Positions 21,479-30,033 of a stretch of DNA of 36,277 bases are shown piece by piece (positions within the stretch are counted from its first letter, which is position 1; every line of letters starts with the position of its first letter). The translations under genes and the position numbers were made by a program. The DNA lies in the IMG/VR virus record IMGVR_UViG_3300021407_000029, positions 1 through 36,277 of that record. One strand, written 5' to 3'. The notes beneath the pieces were generated by a model. It saw only the letters and a list, made by a program, of their open reading frames with translations, was not told the origin of the DNA and ran no database searches. Source of the DNA: a virus.

Positions 21479-21591
21479 AAGAAATTTATAAAACATTAAT
21501 AATTATTATATCATTGCCGTTATTTTTATATATCTCATGGAAAAGTAATATATTTTATTACGAAAAAATGGGTTTCATTCGACGAGAATAA
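21475..21591 (+). CDS. 38-residue single-helix membrane peptide, last early gene
   Basis: ATG 21475 overlaps the upstream TGA. Residues 3-22 (EIYKTLIIIISLPLFLYISW) form a clear hydrophobic helix, followed by a basic end (MGFIRRE). It is the final gene before the terminator at 21664. Function unknown; small early inner-membrane peptides occur in many phages. Confidence 0.5.
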   Translation: MKEIYKTLIIIISLPLFLYISWKSNIFYYEKMGFIRRE

Positions 21592-21663
21592 ATTTAAGCT
21601 CATGTATCAAGGATATTAATAAGCCAAGAGATAGAGATATATTTTGTAACACGACGCTTAATT

Positions 21664-21708
21664 AAAAAGCCATATGTAAAGACTCCTTTTACATATGGCT
21701 TTTTTTTA
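21664..21708. terminator. Bidirectional rho-independent terminator
   Basis: A 17-bp perfect stem (AAAAAGCCATATGTAAA at 21664-21680 with 21688-21704) and a 7-base loop are flanked by A-run and T-run. It ends the plus-strand early operon and the minus-strand fibre operon, which converge here. Confidence 0.93.
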
Positions 21709-21743
21709 CACGGAGAGTGTGATTTAAAGATCAATATATTATA

Positions 21744-23327
21744 CTAATTCTTCTCCAGAATTGCGATTCTGTCTTGCAGATCAGCGATTAACTTAGATTG
21801 CTTTTGGAGCTCATTTAATAGTAGAACTGGTAGATCATGGTATTTAACAGAAAATATTTCACCTTCGTTATCATGAGCTACAAGATTGGGCATTACTTTA
21901 TCAACTTCTTCTGCTACAAGACCAACTTGGATTTCATTAGCGGAACGCTCTTTGTAATTGAATGTAACTGGACGTAGAAACATTATTGGCGAGCTTATTT
22001 CGCCCATATCGTTAACATTCTCTTTGAAGCGAATAGAAGATGAAACAGTTCCTAATTGTCCCGCGGAATCTATGAGAACTGCGACTGCGTTATTATTCGT
22101 GGTTGTAGTGCCACGAATGCCTGCTATTTTAGTTTTATTCGACTCGCCCGCAACCGCGATACCTGTTCCATTATCAATGATAATGTTATTCGATTCAGCA
22201 CCAATATATGATCCGCCAGCGCCATGACCGATCGCAATATTAGTTGATCCAGTCAATAATTGTGTTAACGAGCTATCTCCTATTGCAACATTAGATGATC
22301 CCGTGGTTAATGCCTGAAGGGAAACATATCCCATCCCAAGATTATTGCTTCCAGTAGTACAACTTTGCAATACGGCATTCCCAAAGGCATTATTCCCTGG
22401 ACCGGTCGTAAGTGATTGAAGTACTTGAGGACCAACTCCGACGTTAAAAATACCTACACCCACAGTTAATGTAGTATTACCTGCAGTTTCTCCAATGAAA
22501 ACGTTATTATCAAAGAATAGAATTCTGTTGTTGAAACTCGTCCAACGGATCATCTGAATGGTACTAGGAGATGTTATAGATCCGCTAAATACTAGATCAC
22601 CTGTTGTCATCGTTATTCCCGGACTTCCTGCCGCGATCGGGGTAAGATCTCCCAGGGTAATAGCATTTTTAAGATCAACATGAATAGTATTTCCAGAACC
22701 GGACGTATTTATATCCCTTCCAGAAGTTCCACCTAACACATTAAGAACGCCTGCTATTGGGAGTGCTGTTCCTGAATCTGTGGGAAAACTTTGCGCAGCT
22801 TGTCCGCCACCAACAAGAGAAGCAGTCAAAGTATGAGTTCCTGGATTTCCTGTTATTGTAATGCCCACTGTATCGCCAATAACATTTATATTTCCAGCCG
22901 TGGGACTTACAGCTCCTCCAGAATTTCCCGTCAAGGTCGAAACTGTTCCTGTATTAACTGCTGAAATAGTAAGTGTATGAGTTGCTGGATTACCAACCAC
23001 GGTTATGGTCGTTCCATCACCGACGACATTTATATTTCCCGCTAATGGTAAAATTGGACCTCCAGAGTTTCCAGTAAGTTCTATTACTGTTCCTGAAGCA
23101 CCTGTGGATATCATTACCCAAGTTGCAACTTGCGCAGATTTACTTACCAGCATCCATATGGCTTCACTTGTAGTATTAAGCCATATTGTTCCTAAGATAA
23201 AGTTGGCATAGTCCGTGGATGTTGGGTCCATCGGACGTGAATAAAATGGTACAGGTGTACGGGGATTAACACCCATATAACTGAGAGGGTTGAGACCATT
23301 AAGTCTGAAATCACTATTATTTGACAT
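21744..23327 (-). CDS. Tail fibre/spike with C-terminal S74 chaperone domain (second of two)
   Basis: I choose the ATG at 23327, with GAGGAG eight bases upstream, giving 527 residues. The N terminus carries a virion-attachment-like motif (TPVPFYSRPMDPTS then LGTIWLNTTSEAIWML), also present in the 212-residue protein at 26678. The middle is a repetitive Gly/Thr/Asn beta-rich shaft. The last ~95 residues are a Peptidase_S74 intramolecular chaperone: SSIRFKENVNDMG, LRPVTFNYKE, QVGLVAEEVDKVMPNLV, VKYHDLPVLLLNEL, then a coiled coil. S74 domains trimerise the fibre and usually cleave themselves off. It overlaps the preceding fibre gene by 11 bases. Confidence 0.9.
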   Translation of the reverse strand: MSNNSDFRLNGLNPLSYMGVNPRTPVPFYSRPMDPTSTDYANFILGTIWLNTTSEAIWMLVSKSAQVATWVMISTGASGTVIELTGNSGGPILPLAGNINVVGDGTTITVVGNPATHTLTISAVNTGTVSTLTGNSGGAVSPTAGNINVIGDTVGITITGNPGTHTLTASLVGGGQAAQSFPTDSGTALPIAGVLNVLGGTSGRDINTSGSGNTIHVDLKNAITLGDLTPIAAGSPGITMTTGDLVFSGSITSPSTIQMIRWTSFNNRILFFDNNVFIGETAGNTTLTVGVGIFNVGVGPQVLQSLTTGPGNNAFGNAVLQSCTTGSNNLGMGYVSLQALTTGSSNVAIGDSSLTQLLTGSTNIAIGHGAGGSYIGAESNNIIIDNGTGIAVAGESNKTKIAGIRGTTTTNNNAVAVLIDSAGQLGTVSSSIRFKENVNDMGEISSPIMFLRPVTFNYKERSANEIQVGLVAEEVDKVMPNLVAHDNEGEIFSVKYHDLPVLLLNELQKQSKLIADLQDRIAILEKN

Positions 23328-25608
23328 TGAGTTTCTCCTCAAGAATTTCTATGCGTTTTAAAGATTTTTTGAGTTCATTGAGAATCAATACAGGAAGGTC
23401 GTGATATTTAACGGCCTGAACTTCACCATCTTTATCGAACGCTACAAGTGATGGCATGATTTCATGAACTTCTTCAGCAATAAGGCCAGTTTGTTGTGAA
23501 TGATCATCGCCAACTGTATAGTTGAATGATACGGGCCTCAAATCTAGAATAGATGATGAAACATCTCCGAGATCTTCGATATTTTCTTTATACTTTTTTG
23601 AAGAAACTGCGATACCCAATTGGTTTCCACTTGACACCAGGACGGCTGTCCCCGTGACGGTTATACCCGTTATTCCCGATATAAAAGCTTTATTTAATTG
23701 ACCAGTACCAGTACCAGTACCGTTACCAATAGTTAATATATGATTGTCTCCAGCAGTTCCCGGAGCTTCTCCAATGGTAATATTATTGCTTTCTGATCCG
23801 GTCCAATTTATCCCGCCTTCATATGAAGTTAAAATAACATTATGTGTTCCCGTCAATAATGATGGTGCAGCAAAAAATCCAATCATGGTATTGTTAGCGC
23901 CATCTACACTTGATCCGGCCGAATAGCCGATATAGGTACTGAAATTGGTTAATACTGTTCCATTACCAGCTCCAGATCCTATTCCAATATTACCGGCACC
24001 CGATGTACATAAATTGAGGCAATTATATCCAAGCGCATAGTTATTACTTCCTGTAGTCAAAGCACCAAGACTTTGAAATCCGATTCCTGCATTCTGTTGT
24101 CCAGACATAGCAGCCTTACCTACTGTTTTTCCAATTGTAGTATTACCATTGGCATCCGTAACATTAAAAGACATAGCTGTTCCAGATCCTGAAAACAATA
24201 CAGTTTGTCCAGATCCAGAGACACCATTTCCCTTAATAGAAACTGTTGATCCAGTTACAGACCCAGAATCACCATTTATAGTGGTTATTCCACCTGAAGC
24301 AGCCGCTTGAAATGTAGGCGCTACGCCTGCACCATTAGACGTTAAAACTTGAGTGGCTGATCCGACAGCTGTAGTGACTAATCTTGTACCATCGTAATAA
24401 ACAACACCATCGGTTGTTGCAAATGAAGTTGCATTAGTGCCACCATTAGCAACAGCCAATGTTCCGCTGAGAGTTTCTGTGGTTCCTGAACCGCCAAAAC
24501 TAAGTCCTGTAGTTCCACCACTAAATGTAAATGCATTACCAGTTAGTGCTCCTCCGGTATTACCTGTAATAGATATTGAGGATGCGGCCGGCGAAGCAAA
24601 TACTGGAGCACCTGAAGTCACACCGGTTAATACTTGTCCGGTTGTACCAGCGCTCGTAGCAATTAACCTAGTTCCGTCATAATAGATTACACCATCGGTA
24701 TGGGCGAAACTTGTAGCATCAGTACCACCATTCGCTATTGCAAGGGTTCCACTAAGTGTTTCAGTAGTCACTGATCCAGAAAAAGTGAGACCGGTTGTGC
24801 CACCCGTGAATGTGAAAGCATTTGATGGCCCAAGGGCTCCTCCGCTATCACCCGTTATGGTAATTGCTGAAGCAGCTGGGCTAGCAAATACCGGATCTGA
24901 ACCAGTAACCCCTGTGAGTACTTGCCCTGTAGTTCCTACGGCTAGTGATGTAAGTGATCCAGTTGCGTTACCAATTTGTACTGCATGGGTTGTTGTTCCA
25001 GATACGTTAACCGTTGGGTTTATAGTAGCGGTTCCAGTTATAGTAATATTATTACCACCTGAAACGCTCGTTACCGTACCGCTGGTTGCCGGAGCTGTCC
25101 ATATGGGATCGGCGCCTGTTTGAGCAGTAAGAATTTGTCCTGTAGTTCCATTAGTTAGTGAATTAAGTGATCCAGTAGAGTTACCAAGTTGAACCGTATG
25201 ATTTGTAGTTCCAGATAATCTATAAGAAACAGTCGATCCTGCGGCAGCTGAAGTTATATTTGAACCACCTAAGAAGTTAATTACATTGGCAGCTGGCGTT
25301 GCACTCCCTGAATCAGCATCAAATGTAAGTGTGGTTCCAGGAGCTGCCATGTATATAGGTGGTAGACCAGCGCCCTGGCTTGTGAGAACTTCCCCAGCTG
25401 TTCCAGTAGCCGTGGTATTTAATAACTGTGTTCCAGTATCCCAGTAAACAGTACCATCTAATACGGTTAGATTTGTTTGATCTATAGTTGCCGTGCCGGT
25501 AGTTGTAACTGGATCCGGCGTAGATGTTAACCCACCATTGAATATAATGCTTTTTACCGTTCCGGAGCCTGGACCTGACGATATTAGAAAGCGTGATAAT
25601 TGTGACAT
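23317..25608 (-). CDS. Tail fibre/spike with repeats and C-terminal S74 chaperone domain (first of two)
   Basis: This 763-residue fibre has an N-terminal virion-attachment region followed by internal repeats of roughly 90 residues (GTTGQVLTGVTSG and LAIANGGTDATSFA versus LAVANGGTNATSFA units), forming a beta-rich shaft. The C terminus is an S74 domain: SSKKYKENIEDLG, LRPVSFNY, QTGLIAEEVHEIMPSLV, VKYHDLPVLILNEL. The conserved Ser just before KYKEN is where related fibres self-cleave. Together with the next fibre it probably determines host range. It starts one base into the stop of the 115-residue gene. Confidence 0.9.
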   Translation of the reverse strand: MSQLSRFLISSGPGSGTVKSIIFNGGLTSTPDPVTTTGTATIDQTNLTVLDGTVYWDTGTQLLNTTATGTAGEVLTSQGAGLPPIYMAAPGTTLTFDADSGSATPAANVINFLGGSNITSAAAGSTVSYRLSGTTNHTVQLGNSTGSLNSLTNGTTGQILTAQTGADPIWTAPATSGTVTSVSGGNNITITGTATINPTVNVSGTTTHAVQIGNATGSLTSLAVGTTGQVLTGVTGSDPVFASPAASAITITGDSGGALGPSNAFTFTGGTTGLTFSGSVTTETLSGTLAIANGGTDATSFAHTDGVIYYDGTRLIATSAGTTGQVLTGVTSGAPVFASPAASSISITGNTGGALTGNAFTFSGGTTGLSFGGSGTTETLSGTLAVANGGTNATSFATTDGVVYYDGTRLVTTAVGSATQVLTSNGAGVAPTFQAAASGGITTINGDSGSVTGSTVSIKGNGVSGSGQTVLFSGSGTAMSFNVTDANGNTTIGKTVGKAAMSGQQNAGIGFQSLGALTTGSNNYALGYNCLNLCTSGAGNIGIGSGAGNGTVLTNFSTYIGYSAGSSVDGANNTMIGFFAAPSLLTGTHNVILTSYEGGINWTGSESNNITIGEAPGTAGDNHILTIGNGTGTGTGQLNKAFISGITGITVTGTAVLVSSGNQLGIAVSSKKYKENIEDLGDVSSSILDLRPVSFNYTVGDDHSQQTGLIAEEVHEIMPSLVAFDKDGEVQAVKYHDLPVLILNELKKSLKRIEILEEKLNVK

Positions 25609-25955
25609 TAGAGGGCTCCACTTCCGTAAAATGTGGAAAGATATACTGCTCCTAGAGTAGGAGCTCCTTCAACATATATTCTTTGTCCTGCAGCAATATT
25701 TAGAGCTCCACCAGTAAGAGTCATATTGCTTGTGATATCTATCAAGATATAAGATCCAGATGGTATAACAAAATGTGGATTGATACCATCAAAACTAAAA
25801 GTTAAAAGTACATCGGTAGTATTAACTATGTATAATATGCGTGATGGATTAAGTAATGGTGTACCAATTCCTGCATATGTTCCCGAAATAGACCCAAAAG
25901 CAAGAGTTCTTAATACTTCTGGATAGAGTCTAACGGCTAAATTTGCTGAAGACAT
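25608..25955 (-). CDS. Small tail-appendage protein, paralogue of the next gene upstream
   Basis: This 115-residue beta-rich protein has LAFGSISGTYAGIGTPL (~18-34) then RILYIVNTTDVLLTFSFDG and a PSG turn, and ends in an AAGQRIYVEGAPTLGAVYLSTFYG segment. The 114-residue protein at 25964-26308 has the same order (LAFGSISGTYALLG, RIINTTDEAVQISYNG, VPSG, AAGTQVWVGGATGTEGAVYLCGYY). The two look like duplicated small trimeric appendage or fibre-adaptor proteins. They directly precede the fibre genes. Confidence 0.72.
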   Translation of the reverse strand: MSSANLAVRLYPEVLRTLAFGSISGTYAGIGTPLLNPSRILYIVNTTDVLLTFSFDGINPHFVIPSGSYILIDITSNMTLTGGALNIAAGQRIYVEGAPTLGAVYLSTFYGSGAL

Positions 25956-25963
25956 AATAACTC

Positions 25964-26308
25964 CTATTTGCTTGCTGCTTGTGGACTATAATACCCACAA
26001 AGATATACTGCGCCTTCTGTTCCTGTAGCTCCACCAACCCATACTTGAGTTCCAGCTGCCATGTTTGCAATAGAAGTATTAGGCTGTGAATTGGTTTGGA
26101 AATTTAATTCGGCTACCTTTCCAGAAGGAACTACATCATTAAGCGTTGATCCATTGTATGAAATCTGAACAGCTTCATCGGTAGTATTAATAATTCTTAT
26201 CATGAAGCATGCATTAGATAGGGTTCCCAAAAGAGCGTAGGTTCCTGATATGGAACCAAACGCTAATTGAGAAGCTGCTAATGCTGCAACGCTATTTTTT
26301 ACTGCCAT
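25964..26308 (-). CDS. Small tail-appendage protein, paralogue of the next gene downstream
   Basis: I choose the ATG at 26308 (MAVKNSVAALAASQLAFGSI) because GGAG lies seven bases upstream and the earlier ATG at 26389 lies inside the upstream gene. The product has 114 residues, beta-rich, with the same motif order as the 115-residue neighbour. It probably forms part of the short tail or fibre base. No named family recognised. Confidence 0.72.
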   Translation of the reverse strand: MAVKNSVAALAASQLAFGSISGTYALLGTLSNACFMIRIINTTDEAVQISYNGSTLNDVVPSGKVAELNFQTNSQPNTSIANMAAGTQVWVGGATGTEGAVYLCGYYSPQAASK

Positions 26309-26312
26309 AGGT

Positions 26313-26546
26313 TTACTCCGTAAGTTCTGGACTAATAACTTCTGTAATTTCAGGTTGAACTTCAGAAACCTTCTTATCAGAAAGTTCACAACGAGCTATT
26401 TCAGCAGCCATATCTTCCTGCAATTTAACAATAAATTCTTGGCATGCTTCGATTGCAGCTTCGTAAGAAGTTCCTGCAAGAATCGAGAGGCGATAAATAG
26501 ATTTTTCTGATTGTTTTTCGAGATTGAAAAAGATAATTTTGTTCAT
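26313..26546 (-). CDS. Small helical acidic protein in the fibre module
   Basis: This 77-residue protein starts at ATG 26546 after AGGAG. The first 50 residues are helical (EKQSEKSIYRLSILAGTSYE, then AIEACQEFIVKLQEDMAAEI) and the C terminus is acidic with Pro (EITEVISPELTE). Its stop lies just inside the following gene's ribosome site. It may be a fibre-assembly chaperone judging from position and composition, but this is inference. Confidence 0.65.
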   Translation of the reverse strand: MNKIIFFNLEKQSEKSIYRLSILAGTSYEAAIEACQEFIVKLQEDMAAEIARCELSDKKVSEVQPEITEVISPELTE

Positions 26547-26592
26547 AACGAACTCCTAAAGTGTGGGGTGAAAAAGAAATTTATTAAGTATA

Positions 26593-26638
26593 GCTCATCG
26601 GTAGAAAAGAAGCCTCATACCTTTCCCTACCGATGAGC
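26593..26638. terminator. 12-bp perfect inverted repeat between appendage genes
   Basis: GCTCATCGGTAG (26593-26604) is exactly complementary to 26627-26638 across a 22-base loop. It separates the 212-residue appendage gene from the fibre genes downstream. There is no U-run immediately after it on the minus strand, so terminator function is uncertain; transcript processing is an alternative. Confidence 0.5.
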
Positions 26639-26677
26639 CGCTAAGACAACAGAAGTCGTCTCAGTTCACCCGAAACT

Positions 26678-27316
26678 CTAAGCTGTTGTTGTGTAATAAG
26701 GAACAAACACAGCAGTAGTGCCTACATACATTTTGAGGAATCCAGCATTAGTAGCTGCGCCTGATGTAGTAGCAGATGTTATTGTAAATGCACCTGTACC
26801 GCCAGCAACGGGAACACTCACGTTAGTTAAGGTTGTTTCAGCAGCAGTACCGCCAAGATCACCTGTAGCAATAACAGCAGCGCCAATTACACCAGCACTT
26901 GCTTGAACGTTACCTGCAGATGCGGAGATATTTCCTGTAGTTGCCGTTATACCTGTACCTGCTACTACCGTCGTACCAGCAACCACTCCTGTACCAGCGG
27001 TAACAGTTGTTCCAGCAGAAACAGATCCGACTGTAGCTGAAATGTTACCCCCTGTAGAAGTTATGTTCCCAGACGCTGTCACAGTTGTGAATACACCTGA
27101 GCCTCCTGATACTTCCAGAAGAAGCCAGTTGGCTGCATTACTAACGACAGATGTAAGGATATAGGCTGCATTTGACGACTTGAAAATCCAGATCGAAGCT
27201 AACGGATACCCTATATCATTTGAAGTAGGCGCGCGATTAGCAATAATAGGTGTTGGTGGTTCTTGAATAAGACCTTGGCTAAGACCATAAGCAACTTGAT
27301 TGTAATATTTTGGCAT
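26678..27316 (-). CDS. Fibre-like protein with Gly/Thr/Ala repeats
   Basis: This 212-residue protein has an N-terminal segment (TPIIANRAPTSNDIGYPLAS then IWIFKSSNAAYILTSVVSNAANW) close to the N terminus of the 527-residue fibre (TP...RPMDPTSTDY, TIWLNTTSEAIWML, AQVATW), which suggests a shared virion-docking module. The rest is a low-complexity beta repeat (TAGTGVVAG, TVVAGTGITA, SASAGNVQASAG). ATG 27316 follows AAGGAG. It is a likely short fibre or a tail-tip appendage. No S74 domain is present. Confidence 0.78.
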   Translation of the reverse strand: MPKYYNQVAYGLSQGLIQEPPTPIIANRAPTSNDIGYPLASIWIFKSSNAAYILTSVVSNAANWLLLEVSGGSGVFTTVTASGNITSTGGNISATVGSVSAGTTVTAGTGVVAGTTVVAGTGITATTGNISASAGNVQASAGVIGAAVIATGDLGGTAAETTLTNVSVPVAGGTGAFTITSATTSGAATNAGFLKMYVGTTAVFVPYYTTTA

Positions 27317-27383
27317 AGTAATCTCCTTGAAAGAATAAATTTACATATTAATCACATCATGCCGAGATTAGAAACACAAGGGA

Positions 27384-27412
27384 TTGACTAGTCATTTAAA
27401 TTAATGTAATAT
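27384..27412 (+). promoter_or_regulatory. Consensus promoter of the plus-strand cassette in the tail region
   Basis: TTGACT (27384-27389) and TAATAT (27407-27412) are 17 bases apart, close to the sigma70 consensus. It lies in the gap upstream of ATG 27444 and points away from the tail genes. It would express the Arc-like genes independently of the late operon. Confidence 0.72.
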
Positions 27413-27443
27413 TATAAATATAAGTTATAAATAAAGGCTTTTA

Positions 27444-27611
27444 ATGACAAGAAATAGAGTTGGACTTAAGCAAATTTGCTTTGATATACCAATAGAAGTT
27501 CATAAAGAATGGAAAAAGAGGGCTGCCGATCAATACATAAGTCTTAAAGATTGGTTAATTGTAGCAGCAATAGAGAAGATTAAGGTTGAAAAAGAGTTGG
27601 GATGGAAATGA
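27444..27611 (+). CDS. Arc/RHH-like DNA-binding protein A
   Basis: This 55-residue protein begins MTRNRVGLKQICFDIPIEVH and continues KEWKKRAADQYISLKDWLIV. A short N-terminal strand followed by two helices, with a Trp near the end of the turn, is the pattern of Arc/MetJ-type ribbon-helix-helix repressors (KQICFDIP as strand). It lies on the strand opposite to all surrounding genes, with its own promoter, and overlaps a related gene by four bases. It may be a repressor or an antirepressor. Size and architecture rather than a database match support the call. Confidence 0.65.
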   Translation: MTRNRVGLKQICFDIPIEVHKEWKKRAADQYISLKDWLIVAAIEKIKVEKELGWK

Positions 27612-27751
27612 AGAACGGTAAACAATTATTCTTTACGGTTGATGATGAAATGCATGAACAGGTTAAGAGAGCCGCTGATGAAGAATATATGCGCCTTGGT
27701 GAATGGTGCACGATGGTTATTGAAGATAAACTAAGAGAAATAAAGGATTAA
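27608..27751 (+). CDS. Arc/RHH-like DNA-binding protein B
   Basis: This 47-residue protein (MKNGKQLFFTVDDEMHEQVK then RAADEEYMRLGEWCTMVIED) matches gene A in order: a strand with F..(D/P), a (H)(E)...K(R)AAD.(Q/E)Y..L..W core and a helical end. The two are evidently paralogues that could form homo- or heterodimers. The start overlaps gene A's stop (ATGA). Function unproven, but DNA binding is the parsimonious reading. Confidence 0.65.
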   Translation: MKNGKQLFFTVDDEMHEQVKRAADEEYMRLGEWCTMVIEDKLREIKD

Positions 27752-27752
27752 G

Positions 27753-27860
27753 ATGATGAGAAGAGTTACAAAACTAGTAAGAGCATTTTTTATATTGATG
27801 CTCTTACCATATTATTTAATGTACGCAGTTTTTAAAGTATGTATGAGAGAAGCAGAATAA
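27753..27860 (+). CDS. 35-residue single-helix membrane peptide
   Basis: Starts at ATG 27753, one base after gene B's stop, and ends at 27860, immediately before the stop of the convergent ejection-like gene at 27861. Residues 10-28 (RAFFILMLLPYYLMYAVFKV) make one hydrophobic helix with Arg/Lys at both flanks. It completes the cassette. Its role is unknown. Confidence 0.5.
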   Translation: MMRRVTKLVRAFFILMLLPYYLMYAVFKVCMREAE

Positions 27861-29165
27861 TTATCTCTTATATCCTTCAACGAATATTTTAGATACTTCA
27901 TCTATTCTGGGCTTCATGCGTTTATGAACTTCTAATTCCAAATTCTTTGGACGCTCTCCATTGTTTTCTGATATTATTTCTTCCATGACTTTATATTCAT
28001 CATGAGCTAGATCAAGAAAAGCGCGCAAATTATTTATCATTTTTAACTTGCCATAATCAGTTTGTGCCAAAGTGGGAATGGTACGCATGAAAGCTGTCAA
28101 ATCTGCGTCCGTCAAGCGGGAACCAAAATATTTTTTCGCATCTTTTGCAAAATCAGCACTTAATTTTTCGAATTCCTCGACATCTTTGTGTAATAATTTC
28201 TGAGTTGTCTCACCAACACCGCCAAATAATTTTATTGGAATATCAGCAAGATGGCCTATAAAAGGCAATGTCCCACCAACTTTACTGTCTGCGGCATATT
28301 TAAACAATTTATAAAATGCAGATGTAGGAAGATCTCCTTTCTTAACGAGGTTTTCCATCCTATCTAATCTCAAGTCCCCACCTATAGCAGCTTTTTCTGC
28401 TTCAAGATTAGCATCGTAGTATTTCTGAGTTTGCTTATCGACTTTAAATTGATCTGATCGCTCTTCTTTATTCATCTGCGCTAATTGTTTCTTTCTATCG
28501 TTCTCAGATCTTTTTTCTGCAATTCTTTGAGCTATAGTTTTTTCTTTTTCAGCAACTTTAGCTAAGTGCGATTCTATTTTTTGTTCCTTGCTTAACTGAA
28601 TGGGACTTTCTATAACTTCTTCTGGTTTTTTTTGCGTAGCATATTCGAAAATATTTCTTTTTTTTGGGGGCTGCTGAATTTGTTGTTGTATATTTTGCCC
28701 TAAAAGAAATTCTAGTCCTTGCGAAGGTTCATTCCCCAGACCTTGTGGAGCGGGTTGCTGAGCCTCTTGTGAGGGTAAATTCGCCAAATAATTCTTATAA
28801 AAGTCGGCCTGAATAGCGGGAGTTAAAGTAGCTATATGAGAAGCTTCTTGTTCAGTTAATTCTGGAATCAGCGCTCTTAAACCGTTAGCACTTGTCTGCT
28901 TTGCATGTTTTTGATTCACGGCACCTTTAACATATTCTCTTAAAAGTGCGGGTTCTAATTCTGCTAACGCATCTGCGGTTTCTTGGCTGATTTGATTATC
29001 GCCCTCGGTCAATGCACGTAATCCTGCTGAAGTTCTTTTTAATCCTGCTTGATGATGCATTTGGTTGATCTTATTTTCTGCAAGAGCTTTAAGACCTGTG
29101 CTCAAACCTGTAGCAAATTTTTCTAGACCGGTTGGAGCTTGTTTAATTGTTTGTATTAATGCCAT
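27861..29165 (-). CDS. Internal virion / DNA ejection-like protein
   Basis: This 434-residue helical, charged protein has a Gln/Pro-rich linker (residues ~135-175) and a Lys/Glu-rich coiled coil (~190-260). A C-terminal helical domain carries a Gly-rich hydrophobic patch (GGTLPFIGHLADIPIKLFGGVG). The order and composition match podovirus ejection proteins that leave the head to form a conduit. It overlaps the upstream ejection-like gene by one base. No lytic transglycosylase motif is visible. Confidence 0.6.
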   Translation of the reverse strand: MALIQTIKQAPTGLEKFATGLSTGLKALAENKINQMHHQAGLKRTSAGLRALTEGDNQISQETADALAELEPALLREYVKGAVNQKHAKQTSANGLRALIPELTEQEASHIATLTPAIQADFYKNYLANLPSQEAQQPAPQGLGNEPSQGLEFLLGQNIQQQIQQPPKKRNIFEYATQKKPEEVIESPIQLSKEQKIESHLAKVAEKEKTIAQRIAEKRSENDRKKQLAQMNKEERSDQFKVDKQTQKYYDANLEAEKAAIGGDLRLDRMENLVKKGDLPTSAFYKLFKYAADSKVGGTLPFIGHLADIPIKLFGGVGETTQKLLHKDVEEFEKLSADFAKDAKKYFGSRLTDADLTAFMRTIPTLAQTDYGKLKMINNLRAFLDLAHDEYKVMEEIISENNGERPKNLELEVHKRMKPRIDEVSKIFVEGYKR

Positions 29166-29965
29166 TACGCCGGCCTCCCACCAAGGTTATACTGGTATCC
29201 TGGCATTCCAGGTTGATTTTGAACTTGTTTTCTATATAAATTAGAGAGAATAGAATCGAGATCATATTTCTGCTGGTTATTCTCTAAATTATTCAGATCG
29301 AACCCAGGCTCTCCAGCCTCTTCTTCACTAGGTTGGTTTCTGTATTGATTAAACGCATCTAGAAGTTTAGGTAGCCATTCACCAATATCTCCTGCGATAT
29401 CACTATAAGCTCCCGATCCTTCAAAATTAACGTTATTAAAGCTTGGTTGAAGTCCGGTTTTAAGCAATGTTCCGAGTTCTTTCTGACCATATTGAGCTTG
29501 CAATGCTGCCAATGCTCTCTCTAGACCAGATCCTGCTCCAGCTATTTGTCCAGTTAAGGCGCTTGAACCACGTTCATTTCCTTTACCGCCAAATCTTTCA
29601 GCAAGTGAGGGAACCGTTTGTGAAGCAAAATTAGCACGCGCTTCGTTAGCTATCGGTTGGAAAGTCTGGGATTTGCCACCTTGTAGTAGAGCAAGTGCCT
29701 GTTTAATAGTTTCGTCGTGAAGTTGTTGTTGTGGTCCACCAGTAAATTTGGATAATTGAGTTAAACCATTTGGACCTTGAACTGCTTGCGCCGCATTCAT
29801 TGATCCATAAGGGGCTTTTTTTGTTGCAGTATCTATGCCCTTCAAGCTCGCATTCACACCTTGTCCTACAATAGGTGCTAATGTTGGGCCAACGCCTGGA
29901 ATAAAAGCGGTTCCAACTCCTGCTGCGGTTCCTAATAGGGGACCAGCCCAATCTGACCATGCCAT
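29165..29965 (-). CDS. DNA transfer/ejection-like protein
   Basis: This 266-residue protein has an N-terminal Gly/Ala-rich segment (GPLLGTAAGVGTAFIPGVGPTLAPI) that could insert in membranes. A conserved-looking middle (FASQTVPSLAERFGGKG and SSALTGQIAGAGSGLERALAALQ) follows, a pattern I associate with virion internal or DNA-transfer proteins of short-tailed phages. It lies directly upstream of the 434-residue ejection-like gene. A structural role in the neck cannot be excluded. Confidence 0.62.
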   Translation of the reverse strand: MAWSDWAGPLLGTAAGVGTAFIPGVGPTLAPIVGQGVNASLKGIDTATKKAPYGSMNAAQAVQGPNGLTQLSKFTGGPQQQLHDETIKQALALLQGGKSQTFQPIANEARANFASQTVPSLAERFGGKGNERGSSALTGQIAGAGSGLERALAALQAQYGQKELGTLLKTGLQPSFNNVNFEGSGAYSDIAGDIGEWLPKLLDAFNQYRNQPSEEEAGEPGFDLNNLENNQQKYDLDSILSNLYRKQVQNQPGMPGYQYNLGGRPA

Positions 29966-30033
29966 AATTATCTCCTAAATTTTTTGTATCATATTTTCAA
30001 CTAATTCTACTACCATGACAATAGAAACAAAAA

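Noticed and set aside
22000-25200. Plus-strand open frames rich in Pro/Val opposite the fibre genes
   Set aside because: They are antisense shadows of Gly/Thr-rich repeats; no ribosome sites or protein-like composition.
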